DNA from: Lineus longissimus
Lineage: Eukaryota; Nemertea; Pilidiophora; Heteronemertea; Lineidae
NCBI RefSeq assembly: GCF_910592395.1
Contig: NC_088308.1
Location: 1,426,001-1,490,000, forward strand
DNA length: 64,000 bases
Direction of reading: 5' to 3'
The notes under the pieces were generated by a model. The model was given only the letters and a program-made list of their open reading frames with translations. It was not told where the DNA came from and did not search any database. Below are positions 36,102 through 51,100 of the stretch, piece after piece. Numbering within the stretch: position 1 is the stretch's first letter; each line of letters starts with the position of its first letter. Position numbers and translations under genes: made by a program.

Positions 36102-39100
36102 CTGGAAATCAATGAATGACAAGTTTGAAGATGTGACTGAAAAACTGAGGAATTCTATGTAAAAGTTGAAACAAAAGTAACATTCCACCTCATCTCAATC
36201 AAACATGTCGACGTTATTCTGGTACTTTAAAGCCAAGATTCACTCACTCAAAATTCGAAAGCAATGGATGGCCACTTGATCTTTCTATCCATTCAAAATG
36301 ACTTACCAGGGGCCTCACACTGATGTGACAACTCCTTCAGCTTCTCCTCATCAAAGATCACGGTCAGGTTACTGAGGTACGTCTTGACCCGCCGTACCAT
36401 CTGAGCCTCCTCGTACATCTTCTTGGGATTTGGTATCGTGGAGGCCCGTCGAGACTTCCGCCTCATGGTTGCTACGCTGGCGACTGTCGCTGAGGGGGTG
36501 AACATGGCGAAGGCGTTCAGGTTCATGCCGGGTCGGATGAACATGGAACTCATGTCCTGAGGAAGAAACAAATGCATAGCATGTAGATGACAGGTATCAA
36601 AGCTTGATCTTAAAAAGATCTGATAAAAACAACAGTCAAAGAAACCTTCTTGAAACGCCAGTAATCTACATTTTCAACTTTCAATACGCTTTTGAAGAAT
36701 GCTAGTGCTGATGAATTCCACTCTCCCGCAGAGTGAATAACACAACCAAAGTTCAGGTGCCAAATATGAATGTCCTGAAGGCTAAAATACTGCTCCAAAC
36801 TCCACCAACCCATGCTATCACTTCTACAAACAACTTACACCACTCACATATTTAGCTGAACACATGTGCCCTATTGCTCGTATCTCCTTCGCAATCATCC
36901 GGAGTTTCTCAAAGTTGACGAGGCCATCAACAGATGAGTCGTTGCCAAGGTGGATAAATGTCAGATCTTTCTTCACAACGGGGAAAAATGGAATCTACAA
37001 AAGAAAGGGGGACATTGATGCAATGGAGGGAGACAGTTCATAACTATAATTGGTGCTGATAATGTCAGAACCACCCAAAAGATTGTTGACTAACCCTAAC
37101 CCGAATCAAGTCATTGCAGTTGTTAAGTGTCTAGCTCAAGAACAAACCTACTCTTTTTCAAGCCACTCTAAAGGCCCATGAGATACTTACCATAGGTGGG
37201 TGCAGGTGTTCATTGTGAATAAGATTCCTGTATTTAGACATATTCCTCGACGGATCCATCAGATCTTGTAAATCCTGAAAAGTACATAAACCATGATTTT
37301 ATTGATGACTTGAAATAAAGGGAATAGAGAATGGTTGGTCCCCCGATACCACATCTGTCATAATGTCATATGGTGCCTTGTAAAGATTCTCGACACCTAA
37401 TATTGCCTGGAGATGGAGAGTTACTTACCTCAAACATTTTGATGTATTTATTTGGCACCTTATCCCAGGTCTGTCGTAACCGGCAAACTGAACCATGACC
37501 GAGTCCACTCAGGATGGAGAACATCGAGTTGAAGTTCTTACATTCCTTGCAGTGCTCTGAAACATTGATTGAGACATCATAAGAAACACAAATTACAAGA
37601 TCAATTCATACCTGAATGAAGATTGTGTTTGAATCATTCAGAACCTAGACCTTCCCCGGCTCTCCTTATGACCATCTTGTCACTTCTCTTTCCCACACTC
37701 CACCCACCCATGTCAGTAAGACTTTTCAACATGGGTGTTAGTGGTAGGTGATTCATGAGCACCATATTCTCATATGACAAAACCTCAGCCATTGCAACAA
37801 GCAGGGTTGAAGTGCAAGATTGAAATGTTTTCTTACTTACTTGCAGTTTTGATGAAATGTTTGATTATTTTTGATCTTTTGATCAAGTTTTGTTCACTGC
37901 ACACTTCAGTCACCACCCAGAACATCTCACGATTCACGAGCTAAAAGATGAACACACAATATAAGAACCAAACAAGAGATTTATCAAAGCAGCAAAAGAC
38001 AATCTTTTCTCAGTCATTTACAATTTGAAAAGTGTTACGATCTCTCGCCTCTGATACTTTCTGTTGAATTCCTGGCTAGGCTGCTCCCAAACTTCACAAA
38101 GAGCATGACACTCCCTCAAAGTATGTAGATCTACAGCAAGAAGGTCTAGTGTTGTCCTATAATACATTCACAACCAATGGAATAACGATTGAAACACAAT
38201 TTACCTCAGCAAATTTCTTTAAGTTTGGTATGCCGAATCTCGACTTCAACTCATACAGATCGTCCACATATTCTGTCAACTCAACATTCTGGAATATCTG
38301 GAAGTCGTCGAGGGTGAGCTGAGCAGCGATCTGTGTGCTGTTTAACTGTAGAAGTCCTATCACATTCTCCTTCATCAGCTCCCCTGCCATGTCGTCAGGA
38401 ACTAACGTCTCTGTTGACATGTTATTTTTCAAGTAATATCTGCAACAGGAAATAAAGTCCTCGTCAAATCACACAGAAATAGACGCAAACTTGCTATGAA
38501 GTTTACTGAAAGAGAAATATAAGAAGGTAGTTCCTCTCTCCTCCTCCCTTCTTAAAGAGCACAAATAAGCCCACTTGGGACCCAAACATAGTGGCACACA
38601 AAAGTGACCCAAACAATCGAAGACTGTGAGAATTCTCCTCTTGTTTTCAGTACCTACCTGCCATTGAGGGCGATCCGATCAGGAAGATTGGACAACTGGT
38701 CTGGTAATCTCTTCTGTTTTATAAAATTCTCGCCTTCAACGATCACCTCACATAGTGAGTAATTACTGAAAGGAGAAAACGTTCAGTCAATTATAGATTC
38801 TCTCATCATCATGCAGGACTGTCACTGTTTTCATTCAGATTATCTGATCTTTAAAAGAAGTCTTCACATCCACCATTTTCGAATGTGGCCAAGGTCAGGA
38901 GACCCATCATTTTCCCTCTTACCTGCTTGGATCTGTTATTCCAAACTCCCGAAGGGCCAACATGACCACCTCCCGAGCCGTCGTCTCCTTATGTACAAGA
39001 AAATATTTACACATCTGATCCGATTTAAACACTTTTAAAACATGCTCTGGAAAGTCATTTTTGGAGTCGTCAAACGCATAGGCGTATGAGGTGAGGTCTG

Positions 39101-42100
39101 GGTTACTGGCGCTGAGATGTGAGCCAAGCGTGGAGGAACTGTGAGAGGACCCAGATGAGGCCCGAGATCTGGAGAGGAACGTCTCATCTGACACGCCAAG
39201 GTTATCACTGCAAACGAGAGAAGACACAATTAGATCAAAGACCTACTTATAGGAGCGCTGTCTCTACAGCTTTGGTGAACTGGTTCTAGCTGAATGAAAC
39301 ACAGATCTCCACAGCTTTGGAGCAAATAAGTTGAGTTGCACAGCACAGCATGTTACTGACAGCGGCAATTGACAATATTGATACTGAATGTCTTTTCTGT
39401 ATCTGAATCGATCATTTCTTGTGGTGACTTAAGCCTAATGGGCAATCAAGATCTGATCATCTTGAGTGTGAGCATACCTGTTTCCATTCTTTGGTAATAT
39501 ATTCATCTTCATGAGAGCCTTCCGTATTTTGGTCTTATGAGTCGCATTCATGCCCTTGTCTTTCTTGTCGGCCTTCTTCTCCTTCTGTTGGGAGATGACC
39601 GGTGGCACCCCGTCCAGATCAGGCACCGATAATCTCTGCCGTGGGTCTGATTGTAGTTTCTGGATTTGGTGTTTCTTGAGAGGGCGTGATGGGGCATTTT
39701 CTGGCTGAAGAATGGAATCCCTGAATGCTGAAAGTAGAACGACAAAACTGATGAGAATTCATGACATTTTTCAGCCAGATATGTTTGGTTGGTCTTTATT
39801 TCATCCATGTAACTTGGTACTAATCAAAATCTTATCTGTGCAAATGCAAGTAAATCCATATATAAACTGGTATTCAAAAGTGGGTTGCATAATTTTCTGT
39901 TGACGTTTTTAACTAATTCAACCACAATTGGGCATACAGTTGAAACTCTATTTTATCCTCAGTGTCATTGTAGAAGTTGAACTGAAAAGTAATTCAAATA
40001 TGAAGAAAGAGAGATACTGAAAGGTAAAGCCAGCAGGGCACTGAGGTATTAGGGCACTGAGGAATGAGGTCATTTGAGAAGTGAGGTTTCTGTGTGCGAG
40101 TATGTTGTGTGTCTTTGAAACAACATCGAAATACATGTAGCATGAAAACACAATGACACTGAGACAGCTTTACAACACTTTTCCATCAAAACCATCAAAG
40201 TTTCTGCTACAATATTTACCCACACTTTACTAAGACTACATGTATATTCAAAATCTAATGCAACTGGCCGAAATGAAACACCTCAAAAATGCTGAAAATC
40301 ATGCTTTGTATTGGATCCAAATTTGTTAAATATTTTCGACTTCAAACCTTTCTTAGGATAAGAAGCTACAAGTAAATATAAGAAAGTTGATAAGTGAAAT
40401 ATGCCAAAACTATAAAGGCATCTTGCGCTGTGAGATAGTTGACCAAAGAGATGTCCTGCGCAGTAGGATAGCTAATAAAACCTACCCCATTAAAAGAACA
40501 ACAAGAAAACTAGCAAATGTGTAGTTCCTTTGAAACAATGGGGAACATTATTACTTGTTGATGGCAGTAGTTATAAGTAGCAGTCCAATGTAAGTTTCAT
40601 TCAGAAGAGGTTCTGTATTGTGTCAGGCTGCCACCTTTTGGGAACAGAGTCTCTCATTACATGCAGACATTTGATAACTCAGGGGCAGAACTTGTGCCAC
40701 ATTTGGCATCATAACTGATGAGCAGACATGCAGCCACAGGAATTCTCCCACGGAAAATTCCTTTTCCTTTTCTAGCTAATACAACGTGCCTTTTTACATG
40801 GATCATGCATACAATTCAAATTCAAATTGAATTCTTTTGTTATGAAGCACCTATAGAACACCCATGCACACTCTTACTATCATGTTTGTCTACTTGTAAA
40901 CAAAGAACCCTCATCCACGAGTCCATGATCTACAAGCTTGTTTTAGAAACTGAGAACATCCAAACTATCAACTAAAATCCTTCCTATTTTACCACACAAA
41001 CAGCTTTCCCCAGTTACATATAGAAATATGAACATTTCATCAACATATTTCACTATGCAAACATTCAGATAACATTGATTTGGAATGAATTTGCCCATAT
41101 CCTTCAATGGGTAGGGTGTCATGCAAGCCATCTGTTCCTGGGGACATAACCAGCCGCTAACCCAATACATGTTCAACCCTCCCAAAACTGACGGTCGTTT
41201 TGCACCGATGAAAATGTTTTAAGGTAAAGATGCACAAAAAACAAGAGGCCCAAGAGCCAGTTTCTCAGCTGAATGAACAAAATGAAATCTGTCATTGAAA
41301 CCATCAGTCATGGGCAGGATATTTTATATCAAGCAGGCCTAAAAATACATGTAGACCCCAGTAAACAAGGGTGACCTACACTTTATTCCAAGATCAAGAA
41401 GGGGCTGACCTGACGAGGAGGCAAACCAGGGCGCACCTGAAAATGACAACCACGTTTACAAAGTGATATTTATTGGCATCAGTAGACAGCAAGAAGAGAG
41501 AACTGAAATAGTTGAACATAATCAGAACTGAAGTCATCCCAAGTGAACTGAAACGATTGACTTCTACTGCGCAGTTCAAAACTGCTGTTTCAACATCATG
41601 GTGTTCACTTTTCACATCCTTCTTCCTCTCTTAAGTGCAATATTGTTTTCATTTCCTCAAGAGGCTTTCAGTTCTGATTTGCCAACAGGTGGCATTTCAA
41701 TTCAGTCCAAGGCACCATTACACCCACATAAACCTGAAAGAAGAGGTTGGACCTTGTACTCCCATTCAACATCCTAAAGCAATAGATAGAAGAGGCAGAC
41801 ACGAAGCGACAACATTCAGATTAGGGGTGCTCTAAAAGAGATGCAGTCAATGCTATACCAATAGCTATTAAACTGATCAACGTTTTTGGCATTCTGGGTC
41901 ACATCATGTCATGGTCTTACATTAGACACTAGATCTTTCAAACACCGCCCCAACATGTGATTGACAGTAACATGACAAAAGCCAGAATGTGCCAATAGTT
42001 GAATGTCAACAGTCAATATCTGTTTTAATACTTCAATGCCAAAACCTCTTAATCTATTTTCATAAACACCACAGACATGTTATTAAAAGTCAAAACAGCT

Positions 42101-45100
42101 TAGTAATGGTCCCTTAAACAGCAAAACAAAAGCAACAGATCTGCCCACTTCTTCTTGACTTGTGACATCCAACAATTGGCACATTTTCATTACAACAAGC
42201 ACATACATTAATCAGATAATGACAGTTAAATGTGACAGACAGGAAAGATGTATACCAGCTTACAGCCAGACGGACAGATTGTGACCATTGCACTGGACCC
42301 AGCTAAACCTTAGCCTGACCAGACCACGCATGCCTTGCTCCAAGCATTCACCTCAGCCCAGTGTGTGTTTCTCTATTGTATTGTAATGATTGTTAATATA
42401 TGTGTGAATGTCTGTTTCTCTGTTGTATTGTAATGATTGTTAATATATGTGTGAATGTCTGTTTCTCTGTTGTATTGTAATGATTGTTAATATATGTGTG
42501 AATGTCTGTTTCTCTGTTGTATTGTAATGATTGTTAATATATGTGTGAATGTCTGTTTCTATATTGTATTGTAATGATTGTTAATATATGTGTGAATGTC
42601 TGTTTCTCTGTTGTATTGTAATGATTGTTAATATATGTGTAAATGTCTGTTTCTCTGTTGTATTGTAATGATTGTTAATATATGTGTGAATGTCTGTTTC
42701 TCTATTGTATTGTAATGATTGTTAATATATGTGTGAATGTCTGTTTCTCTGTTGTATTGTAATGATTGTTAATATATGTGTGAATGTCTGTTTCTCTATT
42801 GTATTGTAATGATTGTTAATATATGTGTGAATGTCTGTTTCTCTATTGTATTGTAATGATTGTTAATATATGTGTGATGTCTGTTTCTCTGTTGTCTTGT
42901 AATGATGGTATGAATGTCTGTATAGGCATGACCCCCGTGCTTCACTTGGGAGGAGAAAGGTATGTTCATTTGAAAGTAGATTACAAGTCCCCAAGCATCC
43001 TGTCATCAACACTCCCATTGGAGCCAAAAGGAGACAAACTTAAAGTCTCTCATTAAGGAACTGTCTTATAGGGTTAAACCAATCACGTAAGAGGTAATGT
43101 TGCATTGGAAAAACAATTGAGCAGAAAATCCAACGAACTGATGGGAAAAAGCCATCCCAGAAGATTAATCAAAGAATTGTTATGTAAAGGGGCTTGGGCA
43201 CCAATGTATCAATACCGCCTGTCAAAGCCAATCACATTCTTGCTAGGACCCGTTGCTCGGCAACCAAACGATTGATTGATTGAGATGAATGATATCACTT
43301 TATCCAATTATCTCCGACATACCGACAAATAGTTAGCATAGTTCGGCGCAAAATATAAATGAGATTTTGCCGGCCGTTAATAAATGACGATGTCTTGCTG
43401 ATCAATACGGCATGATGACGATACATGGTTTACTTAACTGTTGACATGTGATGAGAAAGAAACCTGATCAGTTTTTAAATAGATCACATGACAGATGACA
43501 AATCAATAACATGCTGATTATCGGATATTTTTATGCCTGTGTTTGTATTTTTCTGACTTCAACATGGCATGGCATCATCTTTAGCAGCTGAGGGAGGCAT
43601 ATTTGATTTATTGCAATTTAGAGAATGATTAGTCGTCATCAGTTATCAATCTCGTCTGACCAGAGACATCAGCATGTGACTGTCCTTCTTCTGCAGTGAG
43701 TAACAAGTCAGCAGCAATTACAGATCAAGGAGTGTCTTTTTCGGGAAGATTTTAAAAGTTATGAATAGATCCATTTTGTCTGCACCCATCACAGAATATT
43801 AAAAGCATACCATTTAAGACAGCGTCTAAAGTGGGATCTAGATTACAACATCAAGGTCAGGTGTGTGGCAAGTGGTACAAGTTAACAACACAAAAGTGTA
43901 AGTGACTAGGTATATTTTACAACGAGTTGGTCAAGAAATCCGATAATCAGAATGAACATACACTTTCCGTGACAACCCAGGATAATTGTGAAGCAGGGGT
44001 ATGCGGGGAGGTTTTTATTTTGTTTACAGGTCATGAGTGTCGGAGGTGACCAGTGTGCTGAACTTACCACAGAGGGGAAGAAATCGCTGTCCTGCAATTG
44101 ATAACATGAAGATTGTCTATGGAGATCTACGGCAAAGTTGTGTAAGACTTGACATGCTTGAGACTGATAGACAAATTTGAATATTTTGACCAAACCTATT
44201 TTGGAGCAAAAGGTATCAATCCAAGCACAACGACAGGACACTGATGAAGCTTGCCATTGGGTCGATCAATATCACTGCCAACATCACAACACTTTACAAT
44301 ATCATCATTGTGTGAGTTATGTGGTGTCTGGGATGTATTGAGCACCTGCTGAAATAGCCTGTGTGATTTGTATCCAGTCATTCTTCAACCTTTCATTGTA
44401 CTATCCCAAATTTCAACCAACCTTGAGGGACGTCACATCATTTTACTTTATTGACCTGTTAATTGATACCCATTTCCACGTACACAAATGGACATTGTAG
44501 AAATCACAATTTAAATTGAACCCCAATTAGCCAAGGGCGCCTGACCAGACAAACTTGTAAATTAGTGCCAAACCATTTCTCCAATTGACCCTAAATACCC
44601 TATAAAATGACTTCTAATTGTGCAATAACTACATGTCGTCTATTACCACAAGGCCACTTAAGTGCACCAGTGCTGGTTATAAGGTACTGGGTATTGGCAC
44701 CAACAGTGGCCTCTACCCGTACAGGCTTTGAGCTAGTAGTGTGTTTTGTTATAATGGACATGTGAGACATTTACTTTTTAAGGATGCATACGACTGGTTG
44801 AATTTGTTAGGTGGGAAGGACGGGATTCATGGGGTTGAAGACTGGCTACGATGAATGTGTTATTTTGTTAAGATTTGAGTGATAGTGTCATGTTCTTACC
44901 AAGGAGATTTGACCGCACGGTGATTGACAGATGTGTGGTCCCTCGGAGTATTTCCAGTGCTCTCATGTGCGTGACTTGTTCAAAGTTGTATCCGTTCACC
45001 TCGATAAGCTGAAATGGGAGGCAAAGAGTCAAGCAAGCATTCAGAGCTGAAACAACCATCACATTTCAGTGCCTGTGTCAGGAATGAAGGTGCATGTACT

Positions 45101-48100
45101 CATGTAAACCTTTAAAGATACAGGTCCATAAAAATAAAAGTTTGATGGGTATAGATCATCCTTGGCACTTACTTGGTCCCCTCGTTTGAGGCCTGCCTCA
45201 TTCGCTTTGGACCCTCGCTCCACTTTTGAAATAAATATCCCACAGTTGCGTTCCAAGCCACCAAGCACCGAGAAGTGTAGGATCTCATCCTTCGTTGACC
45301 TCGTCAGTGTTACAGTCCGTGGCCGGGCCTTGGCAGCACAGGCTATACTCAGCAAGCGCATCTGACCTGACATTCTCTGAAAGGGGTGAGAAGAAATATG
45401 CTGCAGTTTTAACCAACTTAAACATCTGAATGAAAACTCATTCCATCAACTTGAAAATAAGCATACTGTTCTTATGAGAAACGTCAGGATGCAATGTCTC
45501 CTGCTACCCTTCTAAAGTGATTACAGATTGCAACTTTTTTATCAAAAGCCTCATACCTCTCGTTCTAAGAGTTTCTCAAACTTCTCCAGGAAGTCACTCA
45601 TGACGGGCTCCGTCTCGAAGTCATTGAAGTGGTTGTTCACCCATAGAAGCACCACACGCGTAACCTGCAGGGATAAGATAGTGTCAGTTTAGAGCTTGCA
45701 CAAGGGGAGGGCAAGATAATTCATAGGAGGATGGGCACTGTGTGCTGGAGATGGTAACAGCATCTCTCACAGTAGGTTACTGTCCTCTTCAAATCACACT
45801 CTCAACAGTCAAAGGCAATCAGCCTATATGTTTGATCTGGCTCAGGCATCATCCACCAACTGATTATATCCTACACACGATGTGTTAACCTTAGGTGTAT
45901 GGTAGACCTGGTGTTGTCCTATCTTTCATCCCATTCCAATCACTGGATCGAGCACCTTTGCAAACTTGGCACCACCACTGCCTGAAGAGTTAAAAGACGT
46001 TTCCCCCAACTTACTCTGTCCTTTAGAATGGGGTCATTGAACCACAGTAATAGTTTATTGGCTACATCCACTGGGCTCTTGAGGAACGTTCGATAAGTGA
46101 GCAGGAAGTCCTCTACGTAGGTTGGGTCGACGGATGAATGCTCATCCACCAAGTGAGTCATCAGTCTCTCAGCGGTCGCCTGAAAGTGAGGAAATTAGAA
46201 CATTTTTACTTGAATCTTGGCACATTATTCCGGCATAAGAAAGAAACCACGACAGTGAAGTTCAATACAGAGTATTGTACGACTTCCAAATTGACCTCAT
46301 GTGTGTAATAAGAGGTATTTGTGAAGAGAGCCTTCGAGAAACTCACCCTAATGGTTATCTGTGCCTTCCTCCCGCCATCAAGGAGACGTTTCTCAGTGAC
46401 AAGGGTAACCTTGCCTTCTTCCTCATGGCGGATGGTGTTCTCCTCCCCCTGGTGGAGAATCCGGTAGTAATCTGCCTGCGCTATACACACGAACTGGCAG
46501 TCATCGATCATAGTTCGCATGGTACCCTTGTGATAGAGTTTTTCCATGGTCGGGGTGATACCAAAACTGAAATATAAATAAGGAATGTTCAAAACCCAAC
46601 TGTGAATTTCAATTTTTCAATAGACATCAATGAACATCATTTAAAGAAAGTTTTTAGATCAATGTCTTATCTAAATCAATTTATTGGTGTACTTGGGGGT
46701 CTAATAGAAATCAGCAGACATCAATAGACATGAATTGGCTAACAATCATCTGACAGATGTCTATTTTAGATGTCTATGAGACATCTACAAGTATCTACTA
46801 ACAAGATATTTCATGAAAATCACCAGATTTTCCCTCCGTACGATGGTGTGTTTGCCCAGGCAATAGAAATCTCGGTTTTTGTCTCATTCTGAGGACATGG
46901 CTCGTGGAGTCCAGTTTGAAACCCCACATCCCTGGTTTCATTGAAAGCTCACCTGTCACCCATAGTCAGCTCCTCTATCCTTCCATCGGGGCGGACGATC
47001 TCAACCTGACCATTCAATATCACCGACCAAGAGTCTAATTCTTCACTATCGTTCATCACGATAGTCCCGGCTTTTTCAACAACGGCAAACACCATGACGG
47101 CACAGAATTCGCGTCTTGTTGCCAATGTCATATTCATAAATGCCTAAAGATGAAATAAGATCTGTTAAGTTAAGATGCCACATGACCAACATCAGCTCGT
47201 TTATTTCAGGGAAATGGCACTAAATACAGCTGACACCCATTTAGATTTGGGAAACTTCACTTTTCCTACTGAGTTAGAGACTCACTCTCTCCACCATTTT
47301 CGTCACTTTAGTGTAATATTGAACCAAATGTCAATGAAGCGCAAATTTTGAAAAAAACTGAATTCTACTTACGGGAAAATGCTGCATGAAATCCAGCAGT
47401 ATCTCAATATCATCTTCATTCCTGTCTGCGGGATCCTTTTCAAGACATTCCCTAACCGTATCTCGCACCACATACGACTGCAAGAACATGAGGGTTAGCT
47501 GGTCACTCGAGGTATAAACTCAATCAAAGGTTCGTGATAATATGCTGGTAAGAAGCTACAATTATCAAGCGATGAACAATTTCCTACCATTCTACCGTTA
47601 GTTTGGAAAAATGTTAGCCAATTTACAATGCATGAGAAAAGAAAATTTGGCGCACTAAGACTTGATTTGATCACTAAATTGATAAGGCTAATCCATCCCT
47701 GAATACTTACAAATACTTGCAAAGAGATATACATATTGGTAAAAAAACAGGTTCAACTCTGTATGGGACACATGTACAGTACATCCAAGTCGAGGTTGGA
47801 TTACAATGCCGATTTTCAAAATTTTAGCGTAAACTGCTGCTCGCGCTTTAGGGTGTTTCTTTTATACTAGCAGTTGATAAAACATGTGCTCAGACACATG
47901 TACTCCAACGTGAAGACAAGAAAAGTACAAAGTCATGATCTCCGCGTTATCGTGCCGAGCACGACAGAACATTACTGTATTATAAAGCCTTCTCATTAAT
48001 GAAAGTTGTTCATGACAATCACGGCATAGTACATGACATCAATCTCCCCCTTCTTAATGCTGATTGATGACAAACACGGCCCTGATTCTTACATCATTTG

Positions 48101-51100
48101 ACTCTGCATAACTTCCCTCTTCGTCATCCGAATCAACCAAACTCTCGGCCAATCCGCTCAGATCCACGGTCATATCTTGGTCATCGATGGACGACTGCAT
48201 CATGTCGGAGCCAGAGTACGCACTCGACGTGTCACTGGCGCGTGAGTTTCTCTTGAGGTATTGGTCAGTACGCTGGAACTGATCATGTCGAGGCAGCATA
48301 GGCACGGGTAACTCCAGCTAGAATGTAAACACTTAGGTTAAATCAGGTTTGCAAAATAATGGTAGTACGAGGACAACCAAATCAGCAGCAACACTGCCAA
48401 CAGTCAAATTTACAAAATCTTCCGGAGTCCTACTTGAGGTAAAAGTCGACATAGCTGTAGCTGTCCCCCGTGGGAAAGTCTTCGACCAGATCAGATGGCC
48501 AATCTGCCAGACGTCCTTTGACTATCTAGAGCAGATCGTATGTCAATTAGTAGTGATTTCCAAGAGCGGGATCAGGCCATGTTGCCTGAATGAGAACAAG
48601 GCTGTGATGAGGTGGAAATAATGTCCACATCTTGGCTTGGTTTCTAAGCAGTCTTCACTGGTATTGACTTGGTTGCGAATACTGTCTCATTTTGTATACA
48701 AACCAATGTCCTGGATGTGTTTGAAGACATCAGATGACGAAATAAATTGTACTGTCTGACGTAGGCCTACTGACTTCAGAAACTCAGTCTATGGTCTCTT
48801 GGACGACTCACCGTGTCTATACACCCCTCGGAGGCGTGTCTGCCCCTTGCGCTCCTTACTTCATGTGACATCTGGGTATCATTGTGATTATTAGGTAACA
48901 TTTGATCATAATTCATATTCGCACATGGCGGTTGTTGACTCGTTTTCATCAAGTGCACATCAGGATAGTCAATCTGCAATGAGAAAGACAGTAAAGAACA
49001 TCAGAATTGAAAGATCAGACCTTAAAAATGCAATTACAATCATAGACTGTATCTTCTGCTTTCTTCATCATTCCCCTTGGTTGTCAATTTCTCTGATCAG
49101 GCATCAAATCACGATCATCATCATCACGATCATCATTGTATCTCCCAGACAAATGGTGATTGGGCTTGGGGTGACCCTCCACATTTGACTAAAGCAGCAC
49201 CATGTTCTCCTGTCTTCCACAAGGTGGATCAAGCCTCTGGTCTTTCGTCCCGACCACATTTTTGATTTCCTTCCACACTTGGATGATGTTCGCTGGGGTT
49301 CCACTGAGCCAAAGGTATAAAATACAGCCTATAAAAGTAGCAGCTCTGGCTTCAACAACAAGCTGTCCAAAGCTATATGAAAAAATCCAAGCAGTTATCG
49401 AAGTGCTCATGGCAAGATAGCTCACATACATGCTAAGGAAATTAAGAAGCAGCAGTTGGCTTCCTTTATCAAGAATATAATGCTAAATATATCATGAATA
49501 CCACAGTTTTGCCATTGGGCATGTTGGGCTGAAAAGCCATATAACAGTTTGTGTTTAGGTGGGACCAAAGCAAAAACCCATAACTTAACCTTTGAATGCA
49601 AAGGAGACAGTGAATAAATGTAAACAGATGGAAATGTCACACTGCCAGCAAACAATGTAAATCTTACATGGGTGATCAAACATCCCGTGACAGACTGACC
49701 CACGCCTATTCATTATCAGTGATCAACAACCACGACCACAGTAATCTTATGAGACAAAGGCAGTTCTGATTCCCTTTGATGATAGATCATGCAGAAAACA
49801 TTTGACGATTCCATTCCATGATCGTGATTCCAGTTCCAGTTGTACATCAATGCATTGTAGGCGTTATTAACTTAGGATGAAATTGCCAATGTAGCCAACT
49901 TCTTGACGAATCACACTCAATGTGATTCAACAAAGAGTCAAGGTGATCAGAAACTTTCTTGCAGAATGAGAGTTGTTTTGTGATGTCATATCTATTAATC
50001 ACAGCAATGGGAAGAGGGACAGAGTCTGAATTCTTTACATTGGTTGGCTGACTTGCGAATGCGACCTTCAGGGATATGTCAATGATCCACCACGTTCCAG
50101 ACATGTTCCCAATATCTTCTTCTTGACGGCTTTGCTCTTGACAATACCACACATTTCTTTTTCTTTTGGCAGTATTGGGAGCCAGGCTCTGTTGTAGACA
50201 GCAATGTCTATCCCCACCAACTCTTCAGTTGTGGCCCATTGCATGACAACAAAACTCTGTCATGACACGTACCACAATTCAGGGTACTGGTCACCCAGCT
50301 GAAATCTTTCAGAGGGAGTCGTTTAGTGAATGACTACTTCATAACTTCCTGACATGTCCCTGTCCACTACTGGCACATGTCAGGAAGGTGGTGGACTCAT
50401 CGTCTACCAAACCTTTCAGCACAAAGGAGAAGAATAATGAGACTGATCAAAGTTTAGACATGTACCTTGAAGCAAGTTTGACTTTCATGATCAAAGGTTG
50501 AGACAGAAAGAATCTGATGAAGAATCTTTATAGGGTTTCACACATGAAACATGGCCAGGGGGAATGGATGTCAGATAACTATCAAGGTTGCTTATTAACT
50601 GCATATCTGGGCTTCCCTTCTGGTCAGCAACATAGCTGGTCACTGACTCCTTCAACCACTGCCATACTTTATAACATGTTCAAGGTTTGATCGTCCACAT
50701 GGCCTGACAAGGCCTGACATGAAGGTTATGTGTCCAACATGAAATGGTTAAAGAAGCCTACGTCATTCAGCAGCTGTGTGGTATCGATCGCGTATCGATC
50801 GGCCGTGCCTCCATCTCTCAGATTGGCCATCTTGTCTTTCAATCCTGCCAGCATTGATCCGCACGCTATCAATAGAAGTGCTAACAAGAAGAGACCTAGT
50901 TACCAGCTTCGGCAATCACATTATGCTGCCAGTAACCGTGTAATAAAGGTATCATTGTCTGGACTGCTAACATGCATATCAACAAGTTGGATCAAATCTT
51001 TCTGAGATAGGGTGCAGAGATGTTTGGTTGGTTTAGAAGTCATGTAATTACGCTAGAAATTGAGTTTTAGTTATAGCTGTCAGATAGAAATATTCGTGCG

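Noticed and set aside
42365-42908. Array of regular repeats as a possible CRISPR
   Set aside because: Units are contiguous 47-bp copies without unique spacers, in an animal gene intron. It is a minisatellite.
49189-49431. Minus-strand frame with a hydrophobic stretch and Trp residues
   Set aside because: Lies in an intron, has no phase-compatible splice sites and no family resemblance that I can name.
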